Part shown: positions 45,289-54,815 of the stretch, piece after piece
Layout: every line of letters begins with the position of its first letter
Position numbering within the stretch: the stretch's first letter is position 1
Source of the DNA: an uncultured Clostridia bacterium
Lineage (GTDB): Bacteria; Bacillota; Clostridia; HGM11514
Reading direction: 5' to 3'
DNA length: 64,000 nucleotides
Assembly (NCBI GenBank): GCA_934464705.1
Contig: CAKSKB010000013.1
Location: forward strand, 14,469-78,468
Position numbers and translations under genes: made by a program
Notes under the pieces: generated by a model
The model's input: only the letters and a program-made list of their open reading frames with translations
Database searches by the model: none
What the model was told of the DNA's origin: nothing

Positions 45289-46266
45289 ATGAAAAGAATA
45301 ATACTTATTACAATAGGTCTTATAGCAGCATTGGCGATAGGTGTATTTGCGGCGGACGGAATCACCGGCGGGGATATTATCGGTGTTTTTGAGCCGGAAG
45401 TTACAGAAGTTGCCGAAGAGACCGAGGAAATCGCCGCAGAACCCGACGGCACGGTTTATGTAACCGAAAACGCCCTGACGGCGCTGCTGAACTCAGATAA
45501 AACCCGAAGCGAAGCAACAGGGGAGCTTGAGGCGGTTTACTCTATGACGGCTGAATACGGAATGACAGATGAAGAAGCGGCGTATATTGCAAATCTGGTT
45601 AATAATGGCTATGACCTTTCGTGGCTTCTTGATATTTATGTATTCTGGACAACCTGCGATGATGATATAAGCATAATAAAGAGCATGTACGATTCTGCCG
45701 TAAATAATGATATTAACGGCAGGTACTGGGAGGAGGACGCTTATAACATCGTAACAAACCGTAAACACGGCGAGCTGAGCGTTGATGAAATTATGGCGTA
45801 TCTCGATAAAGGTCTTAGCATTGATGATGTAAGGCAGGCGAATGTACTTTCGAGAAACAAGGATTATACAATCAGCGAGATTCTTGACGAAGTTGTCGGC
45901 GGAAAAAGTATGGACGAAATGAAAAAGGATGTATTCGGAAGCAACGAAGATAAGCCGGCAGAGAGTCTGGCGCTTGAGCAAAGACACGGCGTAACTGCGG
46001 TTGATACAAATAAAGAGGTTTATGTAAAATCGGCTTCCGCAGCGGTTTCCGCAGAAACCAATAAGAATAAAGTCAGGGCGTATTTGAATGAAAAGCTCGG
46101 GGAGGAACGCACAAATGAGCTTCTCTCAAAGTATTCTTATATCATTGTATATAATGCTGCCGAGGCAGCTGAAAGCGAGAATACAGATATAGAACAAATT
46201 CTCAATGAATACGAAACACTCGGAAACAGAACAAGAACACTTGAAAGGAGTGTGTATTTAGGATGA
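45289..46266 (+). CDS. Secreted protein of unknown function, Rhs operon
   Basis: 325 aa with a signal peptide (about 1-21, VFA/AD), an acidic Glu/Thr-rich stretch (about 35-55) and then a mostly helical body with repeated short motifs (LSVDEIMAYLDKGLS, YTISEILDEVVGGKS, DIEQILNEYETLG). These look like small helix-hairpin units. No family is recognised. It starts 11 bp after the giant repeat protein (AGGAGG site) and overlaps the Rhs start by 4 bp, so all three are translated together. A chaperone, anchoring or export role for the Rhs protein is an inference from position only. Confidence 0.78.
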   Translation: MKRIILITIGLIAALAIGVFAADGITGGDIIGVFEPEVTEVAEETEEIAAEPDGTVYVTENALTALLNSDKTRSEATGELEAVYSMTAEYGMTDEEAAYIANLVNNGYDLSWLLDIYVFWTTCDDDISIIKSMYDSAVNNDINGRYWEEDAYNIVTNRKHGELSVDEIMAYLDKGLSIDDVRQANVLSRNKDYTISEILDEVVGGKSMDEMKKDVFGSNEDKPAESLALEQRHGVTAVDTNKEVYVKSASAAVSAETNKNKVRAYLNEKLGEERTNELLSKYSYIIVYNAAEAAESENTDIEQILNEYETLGNRTRTLERSVYLG

Positions 46267-49200
46267 AAAAACTTATAATAGGTTTGAGCCTGCTTGCTGT
46301 GCTGCTTTGTTTCGGAGCGGCAGCGTATGCGTCAACCGAAGGCTCTGCCGACATTGCGGCGCAGATAAGTTATAATCAAAAAATATCAGGTTCGGAATAT
46401 AAATCACCGCTTAATACTGATGATGAACAAAGGGTTGATGTGCGTTCGCAGAGCCTCATAATCAATAGTACCGATATAAGCCTTCCGGGTAAAAACGGTA
46501 TGGATTTGAATATTATGAGAGCATATAGGAGCGCATCTGAAAAGATGATCAGCATATCAGCACCCGGTAAAACAGCGGATTACATATCGAAAAAGTATGC
46601 TTATAAATATAATTACAGTTATAATAATACAGATTACAGCTGTTATATAATATTTGACGGCGAAGAGGATATGTTTTCAAAGGGCGTAAATGTCCAGATA
46701 AAAAATATATACCGTGCTGGTGGTGCGAAACCGGGCGCGGACCCGGTTACGACTGTTAACGGTTTAAATGCCTATTATTACACAGCTCTTAAAAAAGATA
46801 CCTATAGCGGCTTAACGCTGCTGAGAGATGCAGCTCAGGCTGCTGTTGAGGTAGATGTGGCAGTTAAATCGACATCGGTGGACAGTGATGTTTTCAGCGA
46901 CCTTAAGGAAAAGGATAAGATCTGTGATGGCTGGTATCTGAGAATGCCGTATTTGCGGTTTTATTCCGAAACAAGAAATGATTATTATGTTGATAGAAAT
47001 GCAGTAGTATTTAACGGAACAGCCTATAACAATTTATCATATACCGTACAAAATTGTCTGTTTAGCAACGAGAACGGACAGCTTATATGGGGCGAATACA
47101 GAAGGTATTATATAGAACGCACTGAAAAGGAAATGATACAGGATCCCGAAAGCGGAAGAGGCGTGTGGGTAGATAAAAAGGTATATGATTATGTCGGCAG
47201 TCGCTTGTGGATAAATGAAGCCTATGCGAGCGTCAGCGAAGGTGATGACGGTTACGGCGGTGAAATTGACGGAATCGGTTATTCTTTTTACTTTGTAGAT
47301 AAGGGAACCGGTTACGGGTATTATTTCAGTAACGGAAGGCTTAGGGTTAAGGAAGATAAATACGGAAACAAAATCAAGTATTACTATACTTCCGACAACA
47401 GATTAAGTTATATAACCGATACCTATGGGAGAACAGTGAATTTCACATGGGGTGCAAATGGTTATGCCCTTGATATAGGCTACGGAAACCGCCATGTTAA
47501 GTATAAAACATACAGTAGCGAGGGCGACTCTCCGCTTGACCGCGATGATACTTGTACAATGGAATATATTAATGAGGCTAATGAAAAGACTGTATATACC
47601 TCATCAAGAATAGGTTCTGTAGTAAGAAATGAAAGGATAGCTCCAAATGTTTCGTATTATGATTATATAAATTATATTACTGATATTGAATATGCGAGTG
47701 GCGGACACAAAAAGTATGATTATGGCTACCTTAAAACTAAGGATTGGGAATGCAGTCCGATGGTGGTCAAACAGGAAAAAACACAAACCAACGGTGAGGT
47801 TAAAGAGGTTGTCAACTACAAAGGCGAACATACTCTGACTGATGCAGAAACGGAAGATTTTGCGTTGAACACATATCTTGCACACGCTGCAGCCGGGTAC
47901 ACAACACCGGATGATTTTACGAAGGTTACCACAGAGAACAGTGCCGATGACGGCAGTACAAGCACGGTCATTTACGGTTACAGCAACGGCACACTGAAAG
48001 CGGTGCTTAGCTATGACGGTAAAGGCAATGTAAACCGAAAATTCAGCTACTACAGTAAAAAAGACGGTTACGATATAATATCTGAGGAAACAACTGTGCA
48101 GTATAATAAAAACAATGCTTCCGATGTTGTGACCAAAACCGATACCTATGATTACGAACAGCCGTATAACAATCTTACATACAGCTATGACGGGCGTGTG
48201 ACCGTGCGTAATAAGTATTATGAGAAGGCTGCAAATCCGGCAATCTATCCGAGATACCTCGTGGAAAAGGATCAGCGCGTGATGGACGGAACAGACAGCG
48301 AATATCCGTATATTCATAGGGTTGAAAGGTATAAATATGAAAGCTATGCAAGCGGAAACGAACAGTTTGAGGCAACCAACCCATCGTATCTTCTCGTGTG
48401 GGAAAACGAAGAAAAAGAGGACGGTACAATAAAAGGCGGAGCCGGTACACTGAAAGAGAGAATCGAGTATGAGTATGATTCCTGCGGAAGAGTAATTAAG
48501 GTAAAAAAGCTTGAAACGCCGCATACCGGTGCCAGAAACGAAAATTCTCCCGGCGAGATTACAACATATTCTTACGAAGATACCGGCTACGGTACGGATG
48601 TGAGCGCACTGAAAACCGTAACCGAAAGCAAAACCCTTACGGACGGTACCGTCGCTTCCGTTGTAACGAAATATGATTACTATGGAAATAAAGTTTCGGT
48701 TTCCGGTTACGGCACCGATAGCGTAACCTATACCTACGATGCGAAAAACCGCGTAACACGCGAACAGTATGCAGACGGTACGGCAAAAACATATTCTTAT
48801 ATCGTAACACCCGCCGCTTGCAAAACGGAAGTTACCGACCAGAGCGGCAAGAAAATCAGAATCGTTTATGACGATCTGGGAAGACAAATTAAAACCCTCG
48901 TCAACCCCGGAGAGCCTTCCGAAACTGCTGTTGAGGAAATAAATTACAATAATTTGGGACAAATTAGTAAAAAAACTCTTGACAGCGGTGATAATTCATG
49001 TTATAATGTGGAATATAAATACAATTGCTTTGGCGAGGTAATTGAGGAAAAGGCAACGGATAATACCGGAAAGGTTTACCGTCAGAATAATTATGATTAT
49101 TCTTTCGGGCAGGCTGAAGGTAAAATGTGCCGCGTAACAACCACAACATCAAAGGTAAGGAATGAACATGACAGGGTTGTTACAAAGTATGCCGATGCCT

Positions 49201-52004
49201 GGGGGCTTTTGGTCAAGGCAACCGCAAAAGGCGGAAATGATGAGTATTCCGTTAAGAATACCTATGACAGCTGCGGCGTGCTTAAATCATCAACCGATGC
49301 AAACGGCAATGTTACAAGCTTTGGCTATGACTATAACAGCAGGCAGATTTCCGAAACCAATGCCGCAGGCAAAACCAAGAGCTGTACCTATAATATTTAT
49401 GGGTATATGACAACCTCAACGGATTTCATGGGCAATGTTACAAATTATTCCTATGATAATCTCGGGAGAGTGACGGAGACCATAGCACCTATGTCCGATT
49501 CCGAAAATATGAAAACCCAAACCTTTTATAACGCTGCCGGCGATAAGGCAAAGGATAGGGTTTATACCTCCGCATCGGAGTTCAGGGATACAGACTATAC
49601 CTACGATAACCGCCATAGAGTAACTACCGTAACAAGCGACGGCGTAAGCTATACAAAGTATTTCTATGATTCCCTCGGCAATGTTTCAAAAACCGTAACC
49701 GGTATGACCGCTGCGGATTTGGATGCCGGCGAGTCGGAATACTCCGATTCTTGCGCTGTAACAAGCTACACCTATGCACCGTATATCAATTCCGTTTCAT
49801 CTGTAACCAATCCGGACGGAACAACCCATAATTATTCATACAATTATCTTGGGATGCTTACTGATGAAAGCTGGACCAAAAACGGAAACACCTCCGGTGA
49901 AATAAGCTATAATTATGACGGATTCGGTCAGCTTGTTTCAAAAACAGCCGGAAACAAAGCCGAAACTTTTAAGTATGACCTTCTCGGCAATGTTGTTGAA
50001 TCAAACGGCGAAAACGGTAAAACAAATTATTTCTATGATGATTTGGGCAGGCTCAAAACCGAAAAAACCGACAGCGGAATAGTTAAAAAGTATGCATATG
50101 ATTATAACAACAACCGTACATCGTTTAAGGTTTATACAAACTTTGGCGATTTGCAGCAGGATTTGTCTTATGTATATGATAACCTGAACCGTATTACTTC
50201 AATAAAAGAAGGCAATTCAACCGTTGCAAGCTACACATATAACGATAACGGCAATCTTTTGTCCGAAAATAATGTTGCAGTCAAGAATGATTTTGTGTAT
50301 AACCGTGCCGGAATGGTTCTTTCAAAGACCGTGAAAAACAGCGCCGGAACGGAACTGAAAAATTACACATATACCTATAATCTTGACGGAAATGTGGCAT
50401 CTTATAACGGCTTGAATTATACCTATGATGATAATAACCGGCTTTCGGCTGTTGCGGAAGGTACATCAAATAAAGGCTATACATTCGATAACCGAGGAAA
50501 CAGGCTTTCTCTTAACGAAACAGGTGCAGATGTTTCCGATACGGTAAATTATGTGTATGATACAAATAACCGTATACTTGAAAGAACCTTCGGCAATGAA
50601 AAGGATAGCTTTGCGTATGATGATAGGGGAAATCTCTATCTTAAAACGATAAGCAAAGTATCTGACTCCGAAGAAATCAGTCGTGATGTAACAGCAATGG
50701 GTAATTCTGTTATATATGAATATGACGGATTTAACAGGCTTACCGATGTTTCCGAAGGAATAAACAAGGCAGAATATGAATATAATTCATCAGGGTTAAG
50801 AACTTCAAAAACTGTAAACGGCGAAAAAACCGATTTTATCCTTGACGGTATTTATGTAATAGCCGAAATTAAGGACGGAGATGTAACGAATTATATCCGT
50901 GGTGTAACGGGCATAATATATAGTAAGGATAAAAAAGGAACAAAAACTTACTATGTAACCAATAACCACGGTGATGTAACCGCACTTGTTAACTCTTCCG
51001 GTACTATTATTAAAGAATATACATATGATGAATATGGGGTAGAAGTATCACCTGATGAAAACGATTCAAATCCCTTCCGTTATTGCGGTGAATACTACGA
51101 TACAGAAACGGGATTCATATATCTAAGGGCAAGATACTATGACCCATCTATATGTCGCTTTATAAGTGAAGACCCAGCAAAAAATGGATTTAATTGGTAT
51201 ATTTATTGCTCTAATAATCCCGTCAATCGAACTGACCCATTTGGGTTATTCGACTATAATACAAGACTTTCATACAGTCAAACATACAATGAGGATGTTG
51301 AAGTTTTACAAAATGAATTAGCTTGGCTTGGTTATCTTGATATGTCTGACGGCGGTTGGGGGTATTTTGGCCCCAAAACTCAAGATGCTGTAAACAAATA
51401 TAAAAATGATCTTGGGCTTGGTAATAAAGGAAAAGATGCCGGTGTGGTTGGCTTACAAACATGGGCGAGTTTGGGGTTAATATATAGGACAAATGAGGAT
51501 ATTGCTGCTGGTGTTGAAATCACTATGGCGAGGAACATCGGTGCTGGAGGCCGTAAGCAATATAAAGATTTTAATGTTCCCATCAACAATGCCTTAAATA
51601 ATGCCGTTGGCGATTTTCAGGCACATTCTGGGGATTTCATGTGGTTTTATGATATGGCCTCGACTGGTACTACATGGGATATTAAATTGGAAGATCAGTG
51701 GAACACTCTAATAGGGGCTGGCACATATCCTGGAAGTATAAGTGCTCCAATAGTGCTTTTTGGAACTGTTACTACTCCTGAAGCAGTTGGCAATATAACT
51801 TATGGATATTTGGGAACGGCAGCAGGTTTTTCAGAAGGAATATTACTTATGGGAGGCGATTTTGCGGCGGGCGGTGGCAATTTATCACCTAAAGGTTTAG
51901 TTAAGGGAATAAGAGGAGTTTGCCTTAGGGCTGATTCGGAAGAGGATAAAGCTAATGTAAGAATAGGCATAAATTGGTATAACAAGCGGTATGGTGGGAA
52001 TTAA
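46263..52004 (+). CDS. Rhs/YD-repeat polymorphic toxin (WapA-like), peptidoglycan-binding plus Ntox44-like tip
   Basis: 1913 aa. Residues 1-24 are a signal peptide (AYA/ST). An N-terminal region leads into many YD repeats (about 360-1640, pattern YDxxGRVxx, YDNLxR). The Rhs core box follows: RYCGEYYDTETGFIYLRARY, then the DPFGL boundary at about 1657. The variable tip begins with a peptidoglycan-binding-1 domain (LQNELAWLGYLD, YFGPKTQDAVNKY). It ends in a region matching toxin_44/Ntox44: WDIKLEDQW, YGYLGTAAGFSEGILLMG, and a terminal DSEEDKANVRIGINWY. Ntox44 proteins are predicted nucleases. DNA becomes AT-rich from the core box onward, as expected for a swapped tip. Confidence 0.92.
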   Translation: MKKLIIGLSLLAVLLCFGAAAYASTEGSADIAAQISYNQKISGSEYKSPLNTDDEQRVDVRSQSLIINSTDISLPGKNGMDLNIMRAYRSASEKMISISAPGKTADYISKKYAYKYNYSYNNTDYSCYIIFDGEEDMFSKGVNVQIKNIYRAGGAKPGADPVTTVNGLNAYYYTALKKDTYSGLTLLRDAAQAAVEVDVAVKSTSVDSDVFSDLKEKDKICDGWYLRMPYLRFYSETRNDYYVDRNAVVFNGTAYNNLSYTVQNCLFSNENGQLIWGEYRRYYIERTEKEMIQDPESGRGVWVDKKVYDYVGSRLWINEAYASVSEGDDGYGGEIDGIGYSFYFVDKGTGYGYYFSNGRLRVKEDKYGNKIKYYYTSDNRLSYITDTYGRTVNFTWGANGYALDIGYGNRHVKYKTYSSEGDSPLDRDDTCTMEYINEANEKTVYTSSRIGSVVRNERIAPNVSYYDYINYITDIEYASGGHKKYDYGYLKTKDWECSPMVVKQEKTQTNGEVKEVVNYKGEHTLTDAETEDFALNTYLAHAAAGYTTPDDFTKVTTENSADDGSTSTVIYGYSNGTLKAVLSYDGKGNVNRKFSYYSKKDGYDIISEETTVQYNKNNASDVVTKTDTYDYEQPYNNLTYSYDGRVTVRNKYYEKAANPAIYPRYLVEKDQRVMDGTDSEYPYIHRVERYKYESYASGNEQFEATNPSYLLVWENEEKEDGTIKGGAGTLKERIEYEYDSCGRVIKVKKLETPHTGARNENSPGEITTYSYEDTGYGTDVSALKTVTESKTLTDGTVASVVTKYDYYGNKVSVSGYGTDSVTYTYDAKNRVTREQYADGTAKTYSYIVTPAACKTEVTDQSGKKIRIVYDDLGRQIKTLVNPGEPSETAVEEINYNNLGQISKKTLDSGDNSCYNVEYKYNCFGEVIEEKATDNTGKVYRQNNYDYSFGQAEGKMCRVTTTTSKVRNEHDRVVTKYADAWGLLVKATAKGGNDEYSVKNTYDSCGVLKSSTDANGNVTSFGYDYNSRQISETNAAGKTKSCTYNIYGYMTTSTDFMGNVTNYSYDNLGRVTETIAPMSDSENMKTQTFYNAAGDKAKDRVYTSASEFRDTDYTYDNRHRVTTVTSDGVSYTKYFYDSLGNVSKTVTGMTAADLDAGESEYSDSCAVTSYTYAPYINSVSSVTNPDGTTHNYSYNYLGMLTDESWTKNGNTSGEISYNYDGFGQLVSKTAGNKAETFKYDLLGNVVESNGENGKTNYFYDDLGRLKTEKTDSGIVKKYAYDYNNNRTSFKVYTNFGDLQQDLSYVYDNLNRITSIKEGNSTVASYTYNDNGNLLSENNVAVKNDFVYNRAGMVLSKTVKNSAGTELKNYTYTYNLDGNVASYNGLNYTYDDNNRLSAVAEGTSNKGYTFDNRGNRLSLNETGADVSDTVNYVYDTNNRILERTFGNEKDSFAYDDRGNLYLKTISKVSDSEEISRDVTAMGNSVIYEYDGFNRLTDVSEGINKAEYEYNSSGLRTSKTVNGEKTDFILDGIYVIAEIKDGDVTNYIRGVTGIIYSKDKKGTKTYYVTNNHGDVTALVNSSGTIIKEYTYDEYGVEVSPDENDSNPFRYCGEYYDTETGFIYLRARYYDPSICRFISEDPAKNGFNWYIYCSNNPVNRTDPFGLFDYNTRLSYSQTYNEDVEVLQNELAWLGYLDMSDGGWGYFGPKTQDAVNKYKNDLGLGNKGKDAGVVGLQTWASLGLIYRTNEDIAAGVEITMARNIGAGGRKQYKDFNVPINNALNNAVGDFQAHSGDFMWFYDMASTGTTWDIKLEDQWNTLIGAGTYPGSISAPIVLFGTVTTPEAVGNITYGYLGTAAGFSEGILLMGGDFAAGGGNLSPKGLVKGIRGVCLRADSEEDKANVRIGINWYNKRYGGN

Positions 52005-52005
52005 A

Positions 52006-52548
52006 GTGAAGTTGGATAAAATAGTGTTAATTAGTATTTTAAGTATTGTAATAGTTGTCATTATCACCCTGAGCGTTTTCTTTGTAATCTGCAGTATCAA
52101 CAATGATAATATAACATACAATGGAATTGTTTCATATGTGCGCGACAATTACGAGATGCTCGAAAACTTCCCATATAGCGAAATTGAGAAAATCAAACTT
52201 TCAAATGACAACCCTGAAATAAAAAAACATAAGGAAGAAGAAACCCTTAAAAGATATCTTGGGGAAAATACCATAGTTACAAGCGTTTATGCTTACAATG
52301 AAAACATTTTGCAGTTTTATTGCGGAAGTTCAGGTTTTTTAGATGTAGGAACTTATACAGGATTTTATTTTTCACGCGATGATATGCCTTATGCATTTGA
52401 ATTTAACAATCTTGAGTTAGTCGAAATAAGCCCCGGTGTGTTTGAGGGGCAAGATGAAAACGGTGCTCAACAAAGTCATGGAGGTCATAGAATCCGTACG
52501 GAAAAAATCCGAGATAAGTGGTATTACTATATACAATATTGGTATTGA
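52006..52548 (+). CDS. Candidate immunity protein for the Ntox44-like tip
   Basis: About 180 aa with one N-terminal membrane segment (about 6-30) and a soluble domain of about 150 residues ending in a Trp/Tyr-rich strand (DKWYYYIQYWY). No known immunity family is recognised. The GTG at 52006 is 6 nt after GGTGGG and one base after the rhs stop; an ATG at 51991 overlaps rhs instead. Its place directly behind the toxin tip is the basis for the immunity call. The membrane anchor would place the domain where an incoming toxin first arrives. Confidence 0.75.
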   Translation: MKLDKIVLISILSIVIVVIITLSVFFVICSINNDNITYNGIVSYVRDNYEMLENFPYSEIEKIKLSNDNPEIKKHKEEETLKRYLGENTIVTSVYAYNENILQFYCGSSGFLDVGTYTGFYFSRDDMPYAFEFNNLELVEISPGVFEGQDENGAQQSHGGHRIRTEKIRDKWYYYIQYWY

Positions 52549-52584
52549 TTCCGCACATATTGTCCTTCAAACTGAATGGCGGTA

Positions 52585-52716
52585 GCTTATTATGCTTATT
52601 ATTTGTATAATTCAAGCGGAGAAGAAATAGGCAGCTCTTACAATGTTAATTCCTTGTGGTTTATTAAAAAAGAGATAACAAATGGTGCGTTTATGATATA
52701 AAAGAACGACCATAGT
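52585..52716 (+). pseudogene. Relic of an immunity-like gene (paralog of 59939-60313)
   Basis: Translates as YYLYNSSGEEIGSSYNVNSLWFIKK before a one-base deletion breaks the frame. The same residues end the 124-aa protein at 59939-60313, and the DNA stays similar through the stop. There is no start codon or 5' half. It marks an earlier cassette eroded between the first immunity gene and the first repeat unit. Confidence 0.8.
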
Positions 52717-52780
52717 GTTATTTGTTTTGGGTGTACTAGTTATTTATTAAAATAGCTTTTTTAGTTCCAAGTTTATGTGA

Positions 52781-53007
52781 AACGCATTACATTAATTTGT
52801 AGTGCGTTTCTTTTTGGAAAATACAGAAAAATATTACAAAAAACTATTGACATATGTTGAAAAATATGATAATATATAGGCGTAGAAGTTAATGATTTGT
52901 CAAATGTGCTCAAAAGTATTTCCTTGACGGTGGTGATTCCGGTGGGTAATATTGCATAGTTTGTTTTCAGTGTTGGGGAACACATGAGGGGAAACAGGCT
53001 TACATAA
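52781..53007 (+). repeat. Repeat unit R1: terminator, promoter and leader
   Basis: Copy 1 of five. It starts with a terminator hairpin (AACGCATTACA pairing with TGTAGTGCGTT, 52781-52808, then T run). TTGACA (52847-52852) follows, with GATAAT or TAATAT 15-17 nt on, then a leader of about 115 nt. The leader contains a second promoter-like pair (TTGACG 52924-52929, 17 nt, TAATAT 52947-52952) and a GTGTT/AACAC hairpin. It precedes the orphan Rhs module. Confidence 0.85.
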
Positions 53008-54336
53008 ATAAAAACCTTCGGCAATGAAAAGGATAGCTTTGCGTATGATGATAGGGGGAATCTCTATCTTAAAACGGTAAGCAAGGTATCTGAGTCCGAA
53101 GAAATTAACCGTGATGTAACAGCAATGGGTAATTCTGTTATATATGAATATGATGGATTTAACCGTTTAACCGATGTTTCCGAAGGAATAAATAAAGCAG
53201 AATATAAATATAATTCATCAGGGTTAAGAACTTCAAAAACTGTAAACGGCGAAAAAACCGATTTTATCCTTGACGGTATTTATGTAATAGCAGAAATCAA
53301 AGACGGAGATGTTACCAACTATATAAGAGGGTTATGCGGTATTATATATAGTAAGGATAAAAAAGGAACAAAAACTTACTATGTAACCAATAACCACGGT
53401 GATGTAACCGCGTTGGTTAACAATTCCGGAAATATTATCAAAGAATATACATATGATGAGTACGGTGTGGAAACCAATCCGGACAAAAAAGATTCAAATC
53501 CCTTCCGTTATTGCGGTGAATACTATGATACAGAAACGGGATTCATATATCTAAGGGCAAGATACTATGACCCGACATTGGGTAGATTTATCTCCGAAGA
53601 TCCGGCGAGGAGTGAAACAAACTGGTATGTCTATTGCAGTGGTAATCCGGTTAATGCTTTTGATCCAAGTGGACTAATATCTGTGATCTTTGTTTCTTCT
53701 AATATGGAAAAGCAAGCAGATGATAGAAAAAAGTATTACACAGAAAAATATGGTACAGATTCATATAAAATTATTGTTGATTCAGCAAACAGTTTTGTGG
53801 AAAAGTGGAATAATTTCTTCGATATTGCTTCTAAGAATAATGTAAATATAGATGCAATTGAGATTATCAGCCATGGAAGTATTGGCGGTAAAATTGGAAA
53901 AGATTCTGGTGGTACAGCATATTCTACGGGGTATATTTATTTTACAGATTCCAAAAAGAATAAATTATATGCTAGATACAATAATTCAATGAGAAAAGGT
54001 GATTGTTCTATAGCTGATTTGCGGTCTGTGTCATCAAGTGAAATGAATTTGGAAGGGTGTAATACTGCAAATCCGGATACTTATAATGTTGTATATGGAT
54101 TTATGCAGAAAGTAAATGCAAAAACATATTCGGGTTTTGATGGAGGATCTAAATGGGATAATAATATAAAGGATCATGTGCGAGGTGGCGGTGAATATGG
54201 TGTAACAAGGGCACATCCTTTTAATCCTGCATATTATGTAAAGGAATATCAACACACTTGGTGGAAGTATGTTGAAAAAAATGAGGATGGTTCACCTGCA
54301 AGAGCTAGGTATGGCAGAAGGTGTTTTACAAAATGA
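53008..54336 (+). CDS. Orphan Rhs C-terminal module with caspase-like toxin tip
   Basis: The frame is open from 53008, and the first ATG (53125, 403 aa) lacks a ribosome site. The first about 590 bp are a close copy of rhs 50,589-51,180 (through RYCGEYYDTETGF and RARYYDP). They end at DPSGL instead of DPFGL. The following about 215 residues are a different tip: IDAIEIISHGSIGG and LEGCNTANP. These fit the His and Cys of clan CD (caspase/CHAT/DUF4347-like) cysteine peptidases. With no start or secretion signal, it is probably a silent donor that becomes active when recombined onto the full-length rhs. Confidence 0.85.
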   Translation: MKTFGNEKDSFAYDDRGNLYLKTVSKVSESEEINRDVTAMGNSVIYEYDGFNRLTDVSEGINKAEYKYNSSGLRTSKTVNGEKTDFILDGIYVIAEIKDGDVTNYIRGLCGIIYSKDKKGTKTYYVTNNHGDVTALVNNSGNIIKEYTYDEYGVETNPDKKDSNPFRYCGEYYDTETGFIYLRARYYDPTLGRFISEDPARSETNWYVYCSGNPVNAFDPSGLISVIFVSSNMEKQADDRKKYYTEKYGTDSYKIIVDSANSFVEKWNNFFDIASKNNVNIDAIEIISHGSIGGKIGKDSGGTAYSTGYIYFTDSKKNKLYARYNNSMRKGDCSIADLRSVSSSEMNLEGCNTANPDTYNVVYGFMQKVNAKTYSGFDGGSKWDNNIKDHVRGGGEYGVTRAHPFNPAYYVKEYQHTWWKYVEKNEDGSPARARYGRRCFTK

Positions 54337-54815
54337 TATTAAAAAAAGGTCTTTTATGTCTAATATTTATTCTACTATTAGCCGTTTTTCTATTTTTTAT
54401 CATTTTGATTAATCAAAGTCCTAATCGAATTTTGATTATTGAGGAAATCAAGAATGTTTTTAGGATTCCTGTATCACTTCCAATTGAAAATAGCAAAATT
54501 TCGTATATGACAATAGAGGATTATTATGATGATGATGGGAGTATTATTACGATAAATGCTTTTGAAGGGGAATTTCACGACATTTGCAAAGAAATTAAGG
54601 AAATGAGCTTTGGAATTACTACAAGAGATGAATTACATGGAGCGGAGGCTAGTATGTTAATCACTGTTCATACAAGTGATGGCAAAATGGAAGATTGGGT
54701 TGTTTTAGGAGATATATTTATATGCAAAGATAATGCTGATATAGTTTATAGAATAAAAGGATTAAAAAGCATAAGAGAAAGATTATTACGAACCATTAAA
54801 CAAAGCAGGTCTTAG
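54333..54815 (+). CDS. Candidate immunity protein for the caspase-like tip
   Basis: 160 aa with one strong N-terminal membrane segment (LLCLIFILLLAVFLFFIIL) and a soluble domain (TIEDYYDDDGSIITINAF, ASMLITVHTSDGKMEDW). I know no matching family. The ATG at 54333 overlaps the orphan module's stop by 4 bp and has AAGGTG upstream; an alternative GTG lies at 54321. The coupling to the tip is the reason to call it the cognate immunity gene. Confidence 0.72.
   Translation: MILKKGLLCLIFILLLAVFLFFIILINQSPNRILIIEEIKNVFRIPVSLPIENSKISYMTIEDYYDDDGSIITINAFEGEFHDICKEIKEMSFGITTRDELHGAEASMLITVHTSDGKMEDWVVLGDIFICKDNADIVYRIKGLKSIRERLLRTIKQSRS

Noticed and set aside
47604..48962. 452-codon reverse open frame inside rhs
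   Set aside because: It is a shadow of the low-complexity YD repeats, with no ribosome site, and its translation resembles no protein.
52781..53007. Repeat units taken as CRISPR, integron attC sites or insertion sequences
   Set aside because: There are only five copies at 2-3 kb spacing, with no spacers, no transposase, no integrase and no attC-like symmetry. The content is a terminator, promoter and leader.
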